NCBI GenBank assembly: GCA_900546105.1
Contig: URBP01000003.1
Location: 1 to 44,072, forward strand
Source: an uncultured Collinsella sp.
GTDB taxonomy: Bacteria > Actinomycetota > Coriobacteriia > Coriobacteriales > Coriobacteriaceae
Reading direction: 5' to 3'
Length of the DNA stretch: 44,072 nt
Numbering within the stretch: position 1 is the first letter of the stretch; each line of letters opens with the position of its first letter. The notes beneath the pieces were generated by a model. That model saw only the letters and a list, made by a program, of their open reading frames with translations. It was not told the DNA's origin and ran no database searches. The translations under genes were made by a program, and so were the position numbers. Shown piece after piece: positions 22,879 through 31,095 of this stretch.

Positions 22879-25239
22879 CTAAGCCAACCCCAGCAATATA
22901 CCTGCCGAATGCACGACAAACGCCACGATCCAGGCGACCGTCACCTGAAACGCGAACACGGCAACGGCATAGCGCGCGCCCAGCTCACTCTTGACGGCGC
23001 CGATTGCCGCCACGCAAGGCGGGTACAGCAGCGTAAAGACCAAGAACACGTAGGCGGTGAACGGCGAAAACATGGTCGACAGTGCCGCGGGCGACGTTGC
23101 ACCCAAAAGCACCGTGAGGGTCGAGATGACGCTCTCCTTGGCGATAAGTCCGGTGACGAGCGCCGTGGATGCACGCCAGTCGCCAAAGCCGAGCGGCGCC
23201 AGCGCCGGCGCGATAATGCTACCCAAACCGGCAAGTAGACTCTGCGACTGATCGGCGACCACATTAAAGCGAATGTCGAACGTCTGAAGGAACCAGATAA
23301 CCACGGTAGCGGCAAAGATAATGGTAAAGGCCTTGGTAATAAAGTCCTTGGCCTTATCCCATGCCAGCATCACCGTCGTCTTAACGCTCGGCAGGCGGTA
23401 ATTGGGGAGCTCCATGATAAACGGCACCGGGTCGCCCTTAAATGCCGTGCGGTTGAGCACCAGGGCGGCAATGCAGCCGACCACGATGCCGATCAGATAG
23501 AGCGAAACCATGGCGGGAACTGTCGCCTGCGGGAAAAACGCTCCGCACAGCAGACCGTAGACCGGCAACTTGGCCGAACAGCTCATGAACGGCGTGAGCA
23601 TGACCGTCATCTTGCGGTCGTGCTCGGATGGGAGCGTACGGGTCGACATGATAGCCGGCACGGTGCAGCCAAAACCGACGAGCATGGGCACGAAGCTGCG
23701 GCCCGACAGGCCAAAGCGACGCAATACCTTATCCATGACAAAGGCCACGCGCGCCATGTAGCCGGAGTCTTCCAGAATGGAGAGGAACAAAAAGAGCACG
23801 ACGATAATCGGCAGGAAGGTCAGCACGCTGCCCACGCCCGTAAGCACGCCGTCGACAGCCAGCGAGCGCACCACGTCGTTGGTGCCGAACGCCTTGAGAC
23901 CCGCATCGGCCGAGGCGATGATGGCAGCGATGCCGTCCTCCATAAGCCCCTGCAACGCCGCGCCGATCACGCCAAACGTCAGCCAAAAGACGAGACCCAT
24001 GATCACCAGGAACGCCGGAATGGCCGTGTAACGACCCGTCAGGATGCGGTCAATCTTGACGGAGCGCACGTGCTCGCGGCTCTCGTGCGGCTTGACGACG
24101 CAACGCCCGCACACGTCGCCGATAAAGCCGAAGCGCATGTCAGCCAGCGCAGATAGACGGTCGGTGCCGGCCTCGCCCTCCATTTGGCTAATGATGTGCT
24201 CGATGGCGTCGAGCTCGTTGCGGTCCAGGTGAAGCGCCTCGGTCACCAGCTCGTCGCCCTCAACCAGCTTGGTCGCCGCAAAACGCACGGGAATGTGCGC
24301 CGTCGCGGCATGGTCCTCGATAAGGTTGGCGATGCCGTGAATGCAGCGATGCAGCGCGCCGCCGTCCGGACCATCGGGCGCGCAGAAGTCCAGGCGACCG
24401 GGGCGCTCGCGGAACCGCGCCACGTGCAAGGCATGATCCACCAACTCGCCAATGCCCTCGTTGCGGGCAGCACTAATGGGAACAACAGGCACGCCCAGCA
24501 GGCTCTCGAGCAGGTTGACGTCCACGGCGCCGCCGTTGGCCGTCACCTCGTCCATCATGTTGAGCGCGATGACCATGGGTCGATCGAGCTCCACAAGCTG
24601 CAGCGTCAGGTACAGGTTACGCTCGATGTTGGTGGCGTCGATGATATCGATGATGGCGTCGGGGTGCTCGTCCAGGATAAACTGGCGGCTTACGATCTCC
24701 TCGCCCGTGTACGGCGACAGAGAATAAATGCCGGGCAGGTCGGTAACGCTTGCCTCGGGGTGGTTGCGGATGGTGCCATCTTTGCGGTCGACCGTCACGC
24801 CAGGAAAGTTACCGACATGCTGGTTGGAGCCCGTGAGCTGGTTGAACAGCGTGGTCTTGCCGCAGTTTTGGTTGCCGGCGAGGGCAAAATGCAGCGGTGC
24901 GCCCTCGGGCACGGCCGTCTTTGCCGCGCGGGGCGAATACGTCCCCTCGCCCAGGGCCGGATGCTCCGTCGTGCCGATTGCGGCGTTAGCGCGCGGACCC
25001 GTATCGGTGTCGTGAATGCCCACGAGCTCGATGCGAGCAGCATCGTCCTTGCGCAGCGTCAACTCGTAGCCACGCAGGCGAATCTCGAGCGGGTCGCCCA
25101 TGGGGGCGTACTTCATCATGGTGACTTCAGTGCCCGGCGTTAGGCCCATGTCCAAAATATGCTGTCGGAGTGCCTGATCGTCCGATGCCACCGATGCGAC
25201 AACGGCGTCCTTTCCAATCTCGAGTGTATCGAGTCTCAC
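22879..25239 (-). CDS. feoB: Ferrous iron transporter, FeoA-FeoB fusion
   Basis: An inner-membrane Fe(II) uptake protein of 786 residues. Residues 1-75 are a FeoA-type SH3-like domain (ILDMGLTPGTEVTMMKYAPMGDP) joined by a linker to the FeoB G domain. The G domain has G1 GNQNCGKT (122-129), the T of VGNFPGVTV, G3 DLPG and G4 NMMD. The gate/core membrane region follows, with LVGFGCTVPAIMSTRTL and FMSCSAKLPVYGLL carrying the family cysteines, and a C-terminal LLYPPCVAAIGAVKSE segment. FeoA and FeoB are usually separate proteins; natural fusions are known. The GTG at 25239 has GGAGGAA about 8 nt upstream. Two GGCTAACC boxes upstream suggest control by an iron-responsive DtxR-type repressor. Confidence 0.94.
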   Translation of the reverse strand: MRLDTLEIGKDAVVASVASDDQALRQHILDMGLTPGTEVTMMKYAPMGDPLEIRLRGYELTLRKDDAARIELVGIHDTDTGPRANAAIGTTEHPALGEGTYSPRAAKTAVPEGAPLHFALAGNQNCGKTTLFNQLTGSNQHVGNFPGVTVDRKDGTIRNHPEASVTDLPGIYSLSPYTGEEIVSRQFILDEHPDAIIDIIDATNIERNLYLTLQLVELDRPMVIALNMMDEVTANGGAVDVNLLESLLGVPVVPISAARNEGIGELVDHALHVARFRERPGRLDFCAPDGPDGGALHRCIHGIANLIEDHAATAHIPVRFAATKLVEGDELVTEALHLDRNELDAIEHIISQMEGEAGTDRLSALADMRFGFIGDVCGRCVVKPHESREHVRSVKIDRILTGRYTAIPAFLVIMGLVFWLTFGVIGAALQGLMEDGIAAIIASADAGLKAFGTNDVVRSLAVDGVLTGVGSVLTFLPIIVVLFLFLSILEDSGYMARVAFVMDKVLRRFGLSGRSFVPMLVGFGCTVPAIMSTRTLPSEHDRKMTVMLTPFMSCSAKLPVYGLLCGAFFPQATVPAMVSLYLIGIVVGCIAALVLNRTAFKGDPVPFIMELPNYRLPSVKTTVMLAWDKAKDFITKAFTIIFAATVVIWFLQTFDIRFNVVADQSQSLLAGLGSIIAPALAPLGFGDWRASTALVTGLIAKESVISTLTVLLGATSPAALSTMFSPFTAYVFLVFTLLYPPCVAAIGAVKSELGARYAVAVFAFQVTVAWIVAFVVHSAGILLGLA

Positions 25240-25283
25240 GTCCGCGTTCCTCCCCCGGCGCCCACAGGGCGTTGCATTTTGTT

Positions 25284-25320
25284 TATCTTGGCTAACCGTT
25301 TGCCATGGCTAACCATTTAA
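25284..25320. promoter_or_regulatory. Possible DtxR/IdeR-type operator upstream of feoB
   Basis: Two direct copies of GGCTAACC at 25290-25297 and 25307-25314, 17 bp apart and each followed by a T-rich stretch, lie about 50-75 nt before the feoB start. GGCTAACC is the conserved half of the actinobacterial DtxR/IdeR iron box; each full 19-bp window matches the consensus at about 11 positions. The position in front of an iron transporter supports the guess. Confidence 0.45.
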
Positions 25321-25423
25321 CCACGCATGATAGCGCGAACACATAGTGACGTTCAATTAACAGATTGCCGCCCTGGCGGGCTCGCAGCGTCAAGTGGTTA
25401 CGCGGTTTGGTAAAACGCCGTAA

Positions 25424-26326
25424 CTAAAACCCGTGGCGCTCCAGGAAGCGGAAGGCCAGGCGGATCCAGGGACGGACGGAAACCTGCTTGTCCTCGTTGT
25501 CGACCGCGGTGTTGGCGTTGCCGAGTGAAAGGCCGTGACCGCCCTGGTCAAAGACGTGCACCTCGCAAGCGACGCCCTCCTCGGCCATGCGCTGCGCAAA
25601 GGGATAGACCTGCGCGATCGGCGCCGTCTTGTCGTCGGACACGCCCCACACAAAGGTCGGCGGCATCTGACGCGAAACATGCGTGGTAGGGCAGATATCG
25701 GCCAAGTGCTCGTCAGTTGCCTCGCCGCCCGTCACCATCGACAGGTAGTCGTTGAGCAGATCGCGCCCCGTCTTACCGCCCGTCTTGGGCACACGCAAGT
25801 CAATGCGCGGATCACGCGTCTGCATGTCGCGCACATAGGCAAAGTCGAGCAGCGGATAGCCCAGCACCACGGCATCGGGACGGATGTCGTCCGGACGCGC
25901 CCCGGCAAGTGCCGCGAAGGGGCCGGTCTTCCACTGCGTTGCCAGCGAGGCACAGATCATGCCGCCCGCAGAAAAGCCCACGACGCACACGCGCTTGGGA
26001 TCGACATGCCACTCGTCGGCATTCGCACGCACCGTGGCGACCATCTTGGCAAGATCTGCCTGGGGGTGCGGAAAGCTCACGTCACCCGTAGAACTCGTGA
26101 CATAGTTGAGCACAAAGGCCTGGTAGCCGTGATCCAAAAACGCAAACGCCACGGGATCCTGCTCATGCGGAGCGATATGCGTAAACGCACCTCCGCCGCA
26201 GATAATCACGGCAGGACGGCGGCCATTCGGTTTATCGGGCAGCGGCTCGGCACCCAAATACGTAAACGTCGCCGGATATTCCTCGGTCGGCTCCTCGCCC
26301 CACAGCGCATGGTTCTCGACAATCAT
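25424..26326 (-). CDS. Alpha/beta hydrolase (esterase/lipase family)
   Basis: A cytoplasmic serine hydrolase of 300 residues. The oxyanion-hole motif CGGGAFTH is followed by the nucleophile S119 in GFSAGG, a probable acid in WGVSDDKTAP and a catalytic His in DQGGHGLSLG, completing a triad in the usual order. The family includes acetyl-xylan and feruloyl esterase-like enzymes, so deacylation of plant-derived or acetylated sugars is a reasonable inference but unproven. The ATG at 26326 is preceded by GGGAG; an in-frame start ten codons upstream is poorly supported. It is a single gene upstream of feoB in the same direction, with 184 nt between them. Confidence 0.82.
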   Translation of the reverse strand: MIVENHALWGEEPTEEYPATFTYLGAEPLPDKPNGRRPAVIICGGGAFTHIAPHEQDPVAFAFLDHGYQAFVLNYVTSSTGDVSFPHPQADLAKMVATVRANADEWHVDPKRVCVVGFSAGGMICASLATQWKTGPFAALAGARPDDIRPDAVVLGYPLLDFAYVRDMQTRDPRIDLRVPKTGGKTGRDLLNDYLSMVTGGEATDEHLADICPTTHVSRQMPPTFVWGVSDDKTAPIAQVYPFAQRMAEEGVACEVHVFDQGGHGLSLGNANTAVDNEDKQVSVRPWIRLAFRFLERHGF

Positions 26327-26568
26327 ATGTGCTCCCTTCGCGCGATTCGTGCGCACTCATTTTCGCCTTCAAGCGTACCCCAGTTGGACCCACGGTGCAG
26401 AAACGCTCCCGCAATAAGATTCCCATCAACTGATATATCACATAATCCCAGCTCAGGACCATCGTTGAGCAGCGTAAAATAGGGGCGTTGACCAAGCCGC
26501 GAAACACATATGAAACGTTTCCGGCAAACCAAACGCGCGATATGCGCCTATTTAAGTTGGAGGCAACT

Positions 26569-27132
26569 ATGGGTCTGCTCGATTCGCTTAAGTCCACCTT
26601 CACCTCGACCGGCGAGGCGTCCATTCCGCCCGCAGCAAGCTTCGCCACCCGCGAAGGCGTCATCTACGCCCCCGTCAACGGCGTGCTCGTCAACCTGGAC
26701 GAAGTTCCCGACGAGACGATCGCCTCGGGCATGCTTGGCCAGGGCTATGGCATCGAGCCCATTACCGGCACCATCTATGCGCCCGCCAACGGCCGCATCG
26801 GCGCCACCACCGTCACCAACCACTCCATCGGCATGATCACCGAGGACGGTCTTCGCGTGTTCATCCATGTCGGCCTGGGCACCGTGGAAATGAATGGCAA
26901 GGGTTTTGCCCGCTTTGTCGAGATGGGCGATGTGGTCAAGGCGGGCCAGCCGCTCATCAGCTTCGACCGCGACGCCATTAAGGCCGCTGGTCACGAGGAT
27001 ATCGTGACCGTCATCGTCTCCGAGCTCGATCGCCTTAAGAGCATCGACCATGTCGGCGAGTCCGGAACGCTTATCGGCGGCAACCCGCTTGTCAAGCTGG
27101 GCGACCCGTTGCTAGTGGCCAAGACCAAGTAG
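26569..27132 (+). CDS. crr: PTS glucose-type EIIA protein
   Basis: A stand-alone EIIA-Glc domain protein of 187 residues that accepts phosphate from HPr and passes it to an EIIB, possibly with regulatory roles. The two active-site histidines are H85 (TNHSIGM) and H100 (FIHVGLGTVEMNG). The aspartate normally four residues after the phospho-His (HxGxDTV) is glycine here. The N-terminal 30 residues are a Ser/Thr-rich extension. The ATG at 26569 has GGAGG 6 nt upstream; longer upstream frames are unsupported. It is a single gene with its own terminator, far from ptsHI. No EIIBC gene is in the window, so it may serve unlinked permeases. Confidence 0.92.
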   Translation: MGLLDSLKSTFTSTGEASIPPAASFATREGVIYAPVNGVLVNLDEVPDETIASGMLGQGYGIEPITGTIYAPANGRIGATTVTNHSIGMITEDGLRVFIHVGLGTVEMNGKGFARFVEMGDVVKAGQPLISFDRDAIKAAGHEDIVTVIVSELDRLKSIDHVGESGTLIGGNPLVKLGDPLLVAKTK

Positions 27133-27167
27133 CCAGGTCCCGCGCTACACAGCCAAAAGACACCGCG

Positions 27168-27210
27168 AAAAGCGCCCGCGACCATTTGGCCGTGGGCGCT
27201 TTTCGTTTGA
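27168..27210 (+). terminator. Terminator of crr
   Basis: A stem AAAAGCGCCC/GGGCGCTTTT (27168-27203), extended by CGCG/CGTG pairs, is followed by CGTTTG. It lies about 35 nt after the stop codon. Confidence 0.88.
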
Positions 27211-27238
27211 AAACCATCCCGTCAATGCCTTGTCTGTA

Positions 27239-27266
27239 TAGCCCAAATGAGCCGAGCTGCTAGAAT
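27239..27266 (+). promoter_or_regulatory. Candidate asnS promoter
   Basis: A TAGAAT -10 box (27261-27266) with a weak TAGCCC at 27239-27244 (16-bp spacer). Transcription from it would begin near 27273, which excludes most upstream in-frame starts and fits the GTG at 27313. Confidence 0.35.
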
Positions 27267-27312
27267 ATCGAACTGTATGGATAACTATCATTCAACCGTT
27301 ATGGGAGGATAC

Positions 27313-28716
27313 GTGAACCGCACCAAAATCGCGCAGCTCTATGCCGATGCCGAGTCGCTCGGTGGCCAGACCGTCACCGTTGCCGGCTGGGTCAAGTCCG
27401 TCCGCGACATGAAGAACTTTGGCTTTGTTACGCTCAACGACGGCAGCTGCTTCCGCGACCTGCAGGTCGTCATGAACCGCGAGGCGCTCGACAACTACGA
27501 CGAGATCGCCCATCAAAACGTCTCGGCCGCACTCATTTGCACCGGCACCGTCAAGCTGACCCCCGATGCGCCCCAGCCTTTCGAGCTTTCTGCCACTTCC
27601 ATCGAGGTCGAGGGCACCAGCGCCCCGGATTACCCGCTGCAGAAGAAGCGCGCAACCGTCGAGTTCCTGCGCACTCAGCAGCACCTGCGCCCGCGCACCA
27701 ACCTGTTCCGTGCCGTGTTCCGTATCCGCTCTGTCGCGGCTGCCGCCATCCACCGCTTCTTTCAGGAGCAGGGCTTTGTCTACGTCAACACCCCCATCAT
27801 CACCACAAGCGACTGCGAGGGCGCCGGCGAGATGTTCCGCGTGACCACGCTCGACCCCAAAAATCCGCCTCTCACCGAGTCCGGCGAGGTCGACTGGAGC
27901 CAGGACTTCTTTGGCAAGCATGCGAGCCTCACCGTGTCCGGCCAGCTCAATGCCGAGAACTTTGCCATGGCCTTTGGCGACGTGTATACCTTTGGCCCCA
28001 CCTTCCGCGCCGAAAACTCCAACACCACGCGCCACGCCGCCGAGTTTTGGATGATCGAGCCCGAGATGGCCTTTGCCGATCTGAACGACTACATGGATAA
28101 CGCCGAGGCCATGCTCAAGTACGTCCTTAAGGACGTTATGGCCACCTGCCCCGACGAGCTCAACATGCTCAACAAGTTTGTGGACAAGGGTCTGATCGAG
28201 CGCCTGAACCACGTGGCAAACTCCGACTTTGCCCGCGTCACCTACACCGAGGCCGTCGAAATCCTGGAGCAGGCCGTCGCCGCCGGTCACAAGTTTGACT
28301 ATCCCGTGAGCTGGGGCATCGACCTGCAAACCGAGCACGAGCGCTTCCTGACCGAGGAGCACTTTAAGCGCCCGACCTTCGTAACCGACTACCCGGCCGA
28401 GATCAAGGCCTTCTACATGCGCATGAACGACGACGGCAAGACCGTCGCCGCCGCCGACTGCCTGGTGCCGGGCATCGGCGAGATCATCGGTGGCTCCCAG
28501 CGCGAGGAGCGCCTGGACCTGCTCGAGGCCCGCATCAAGGACCTGGGCATGAATCCCGAACAGTACAAGTACTATCTGGACCTGCGCCGCTATGGTTCCT
28601 GCAAGCACGCTGGCTACGGCTTGGGCTTCGAGCGCTTGGTGATGTACCTCACCGGCGTGGGCAACATCCGCGACGTCCTGCCGCACCCGCGCACCGTGGG
28701 CAACGCCGACTTCTAA
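27313..28716 (+). CDS. asnS: Asparaginyl-tRNA synthetase
   Basis: A class IIb aminoacyl-tRNA synthetase of 467 residues that charges tRNA-Asn. The N-terminal OB-fold anticodon-binding domain (VTVAGWVKSVRDMKNFGFV) is followed by the catalytic core. Motif 2 has FRAENSNTTRHAAEFWMIEP and motif 3 has GYGLGFERLVMYLTG; the C-terminal IRDVLPHPRT matches the family. I chose the GTG at 27313 because GGAGG lies 5 nt upstream and the protein then begins as in homologues. In-frame ATGs at 27277 and 27301 have no ribosome binding site, and the latter's first bases form the Shine-Dalgarno itself. Direct charging of Asn is implied. Monocistronic. Confidence 0.94.
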   Translation: MNRTKIAQLYADAESLGGQTVTVAGWVKSVRDMKNFGFVTLNDGSCFRDLQVVMNREALDNYDEIAHQNVSAALICTGTVKLTPDAPQPFELSATSIEVEGTSAPDYPLQKKRATVEFLRTQQHLRPRTNLFRAVFRIRSVAAAAIHRFFQEQGFVYVNTPIITTSDCEGAGEMFRVTTLDPKNPPLTESGEVDWSQDFFGKHASLTVSGQLNAENFAMAFGDVYTFGPTFRAENSNTTRHAAEFWMIEPEMAFADLNDYMDNAEAMLKYVLKDVMATCPDELNMLNKFVDKGLIERLNHVANSDFARVTYTEAVEILEQAVAAGHKFDYPVSWGIDLQTEHERFLTEEHFKRPTFVTDYPAEIKAFYMRMNDDGKTVAAADCLVPGIGEIIGGSQREERLDLLEARIKDLGMNPEQYKYYLDLRRYGSCKHAGYGLGFERLVMYLTGVGNIRDVLPHPRTVGNADF

Positions 28717-28762
28717 TCGTCGGACGCTAGCTCGCGTCGCCACACGCCAACGCTCATCGCAC

Positions 28763-28798
28763 AAGCGTCTCTCGACATCGGTCGAGAGACGCTTTTTT
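28763..28798 (+). terminator. Terminator of asnS
   Basis: A 14-bp stem AAGCGTCTCTCGAC/GTCGAGAGACGCTT is followed by TTTT. A near-perfect rho-independent terminator 47 nt after the stop. Confidence 0.95.
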
Positions 28799-28974
28799 CA
28801 ACGGTATCCGTCAAGCTTTTGGCAAGTTTTTGGTCAGTTGAGCAGAGCTGTTGAAAACTCGACCCGCCGTTTGCCGACGACTACCGACCGCCCAGAGCGC
28901 CCTGCGCCCCTGGGAAAACCCCGCGTCCTAGGCTCCATACCGTCGCCACCCAAAACGGAAAGGACGTGGGCACC

Positions 28975-29061
28975 ATGACCGAAACCGCTGTTGAAACCTA
29001 CGACACCACGACTAGAGGCGCCGCCTCGATGGCCGCCTATCGCGCCGTTCGCATCTATTAA
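28975..29061 (+). pseudogene. Frameshifted N-terminal fragment of the WYL regulator
   Basis: This 28-codon open frame starts at an ATG with AAAGGA upstream and ends at TAA 26 nt before the regulator's ATG. Its last residues (MAAYRAVRIY) look like the first helix of a winged helix-turn-helix. The following frame, read without its ATG, continues as LLSENTGEDKAMLSDELIRR, completing that helix. A net -1 shift (or loss of 4 bases from the ATCT-rich stretch at 29053-29060) would split one gene into these two pieces. No classical slippery heptamer is visible, so a mutation or sequencing error is likelier than programmed frameshifting. Alternatively it is an independent small leader peptide. Confidence 0.5.
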
Positions 29062-29087
29062 GCGAGAACACCGGCGAGGACAAGGCC

Positions 29088-29750
29088 ATGCTTTCCGACG
29101 AGTTGATCAGGCGCCTCGCCCATCCCGACGACCCCGCCCGCATGCCCATCTCGGCGGCGCGGCGCAGCATCTACACCGCCATCTCCGCACTTCGCCATGC
29201 CGGATATGAGATTGAATACAAGCGCGGCGTGGGGTATCGACTCTTGACCCGTCCACTCACCGACGAAGAGGTCATCCGCCTCCACGGCATGGTCATGCGC
29301 AACCGCTCCACACCCATCGCCATTCGAAAAAGCATGGCTCAGCACTTGGTCGCCATGGCGAGTGTCGACGTTCGCGGCTACCTCGATGCACCCGAGCCCG
29401 CTCCAAGTGCCGGCAGCAAATCCACCAAGGCCACGCGCACGCCCGTCAAGCGCATCGACACCTGCGAGCTCATCGAGCAGGCCATCGACCACGGAACCAC
29501 GGTGAGTTTTGATATTTCGAGCGTCACGGCACGTGGCGAAACCGAGGTGGTGCGGATGACGGTCCGGCCCTTTGCCATCAGGCAACGCGATGGCGTCTCG
29601 TATCTGCTGGGAACGGTCTACGACACCCGAGGCACCGACGACACCCTGCGCACCGTAGAGATCGGCCGCATGAAAAACGTCAGCACGCGCTTGCTCGACG
29701 GCAAAAAACTCTTTGCCGCGCTAGACGATGAGAACGCCTCCGCCGCATAA
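29088..29750 (+). CDS. WYL-domain transcriptional regulator, N terminus split by a frameshift
   Basis: A 220-residue DNA-binding regulator. Residues about 1-50 are the recognition half of a winged HTH (RRSIYTAISALRHAGYEIEYKRGVGYRL). Residues about 105-210 resemble a degenerate WYL ligand-binding domain (LIEQAIDHGTTVSFDI, MTVRPFAIRQRDGVSYLLGTVYD). Compared with the family it lacks the first HTH helix, which is encoded in another frame just upstream (28975-29061). An internal GAGGA 7 nt before the ATG at 29088 could still allow translation. It precedes the ABC importer operon, separated by that operon's own promoter, and is a candidate local regulator, though nothing shows this directly. Confidence 0.7.
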   Translation: MLSDELIRRLAHPDDPARMPISAARRSIYTAISALRHAGYEIEYKRGVGYRLLTRPLTDEEVIRLHGMVMRNRSTPIAIRKSMAQHLVAMASVDVRGYLDAPEPAPSAGSKSTKATRTPVKRIDTCELIEQAIDHGTTVSFDISSVTARGETEVVRMTVRPFAIRQRDGVSYLLGTVYDTRGTDDTLRTVEIGRMKNVSTRLLDGKKLFAALDDENASAA

Positions 29751-29819
29751 GAACCTCCGCCGTCCATTCGACTACCCGTACCGCCCATCCGGTTCTGTAT
29801 TAAAAAACCCGCCAGGTTA

Positions 29820-29847
29820 TTGTAAAAATGGACATCCGCGCTACTAT
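29820..29847 (+). promoter_or_regulatory. Candidate promoter of the ABC importer operon
   Basis: TTGTAA (29820-29825), a 16-bp spacer and TACTAT (29842-29847) lie about 65 nt before the lipoprotein start. A small inverted repeat (GCACT/AGTGC, near 29858-29874) sits in the leader. Confidence 0.5.
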
Positions 29848-29910
29848 AGTTCCACTTGCACTTTGTTTGAGTGCAGTGTTTCCAGCCATTTCTATACTGG
29901 GGGTAACGAT

Positions 29911-30891
29911 ATGAAGGATATCACCATCAGCCGCAGGAGCCTTCTGGTCTCTGCTGGCCTGCTCGCGCTCGCTCCGCTCGCCGGATGCGGCGGCAACTCT
30001 GGTTCCGGCTCTGCTGCCGCCGGTTCCGACTACACCGTCGGCGTTCTGCAGCTCACCGAGCACTCTGCACTCGACGCCGCCAACGACGGCTTTGTCAAGG
30101 CCATCAAGGAGAGCGGCCTTAAGGTCAAGATCGACCAGAAGAACGCCCAGAACGACCAGTCCACGTGTAAGTCCATTGCCGACAAGTTTGTGGGCGACAA
30201 CGTCAACCTGATTTATGCCATCGCCACGCCCGCCGCGCAGGCTGCCGCCGGCGCCACGGCCGATATCCCCATCGTGGGCTGCGCCATCACCGACTACGCC
30301 GCCTCCGGCCTGGTCCAGGACAACGACAAGCCCGGCACCAACGTCACGGGCGCCTCCGACCTCACCCCGGTCGCCGAGCAGCTCGAGATGATGCAGAAGG
30401 TCCTGCCCGACGTTAAGAAGGTCGGCTTGCTCTACTGCACCGCTGAGTCCAACTCCGACGTCCAGATCAAGGCCGCCAAGAAGGAACTCGACAAGCTGGA
30501 CCTGGAGTACACCGACTTCACCGTCTCGAGCTCCAACGAGATTCAGTCCGTCGTCGAGTCCGCCGTGGGCAAGGTCGACGCGCTGTACTCCCCCACCGAC
30601 AACACGATTGCCGCGGGTGCCTCGCAGGTGGGCCAGATCTGCAAGGAGAATAAGCTCCCCTTCGTGACCGGCGAGGAGGGTATGTGCATGGCCGGCGGCC
30701 TGTTCACCCTCTCCATCAACTATAAGGACCTGGGCTACGCCGCGGGCGAGATGGCCGTTAAGATCCTGAAGGGCGAGGCCAAGCCCGAGGATATGCCGAT
30801 CAAGCACCTCTCGAGCAAGGACCTGGTCGTCGTCAAGAACGACGAGATGGCCGAGGCCCTGGGCATCGACCTTTCCGCTCTGGACGAGTAG
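29911..30891 (+). CDS. ABC importer substrate-binding lipoprotein
   Basis: An extracellular lipoprotein of 326 residues that captures substrate for the permease/ATPase encoded next. The N terminus has a twin-arginine-like ISRRSLLVSAG, a hydrophobic core and the lipobox LAGC with the lipidated C26, then a Gly/Ser linker. The mature part is of the ABC_sub_bind (periplasmic binding protein-like) family: VGVLQLTEHSALDAANDGF, IYAIATPAAQAAAG, PIVGCAITDY, YSPTDNTIAAG. Some members of this family carry tryptophan or other aromatic amino acids, but the ligand here is unknown. The ATG at 29911 is preceded by GGGGGTA. A terminator-like hairpin separates it from the permease gene. Confidence 0.88.
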   Translation: MKDITISRRSLLVSAGLLALAPLAGCGGNSGSGSAAAGSDYTVGVLQLTEHSALDAANDGFVKAIKESGLKVKIDQKNAQNDQSTCKSIADKFVGDNVNLIYAIATPAAQAAAGATADIPIVGCAITDYAASGLVQDNDKPGTNVTGASDLTPVAEQLEMMQKVLPDVKKVGLLYCTAESNSDVQIKAAKKELDKLDLEYTDFTVSSSNEIQSVVESAVGKVDALYSPTDNTIAAGASQVGQICKENKLPFVTGEEGMCMAGGLFTLSINYKDLGYAAGEMAVKILKGEAKPEDMPIKHLSSKDLVVVKNDEMAEALGIDLSALDE

Positions 30892-30961
30892 CGCCATGCG
30901 CGGTAACGCGTCTAGGGCCCGCACGCGCGCCACAGCCGCGTTATTCAATATCTGAGTCCTT

Positions 30962-31000
30962 GGGGCGAACGCTAAAGACCGGCGTTCGCCCTGCTTGTTT
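30962..31000 (+). terminator. Terminator-like hairpin between binding-protein and permease genes
   Basis: A 10-bp stem GGGCGAACGC/GCGTTCGCCC (30963-30991) is followed by TGCTTGTTT. It lies 70 nt after the lipoprotein stop and probably reduces transcription into the permease and ATPase genes, the usual stoichiometry for binding-protein importers. Confidence 0.65.
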
Positions 31001-31095
31001 CGGATGAGACAAAACATCCGTCCGCAGCTCTTTTATGCATTGGTACCGCTATTATGAAAAATCACGTGTCCACCCTATCCTAGGAGGTATGAAGC

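Noticed and set aside
29053..29061. Programmed -1 frameshift site in the WYL regulator
   Set aside because: No X-XXY-YYZ heptamer and no downstream stimulatory structure seen; a mutation fits better.
29751..29910. T-box or amino-acid riboswitch upstream of the ABC importer
   Set aside because: The leader after the candidate promoter is only about 60 nt, too short for a T-box, and shows only one small inverted repeat.
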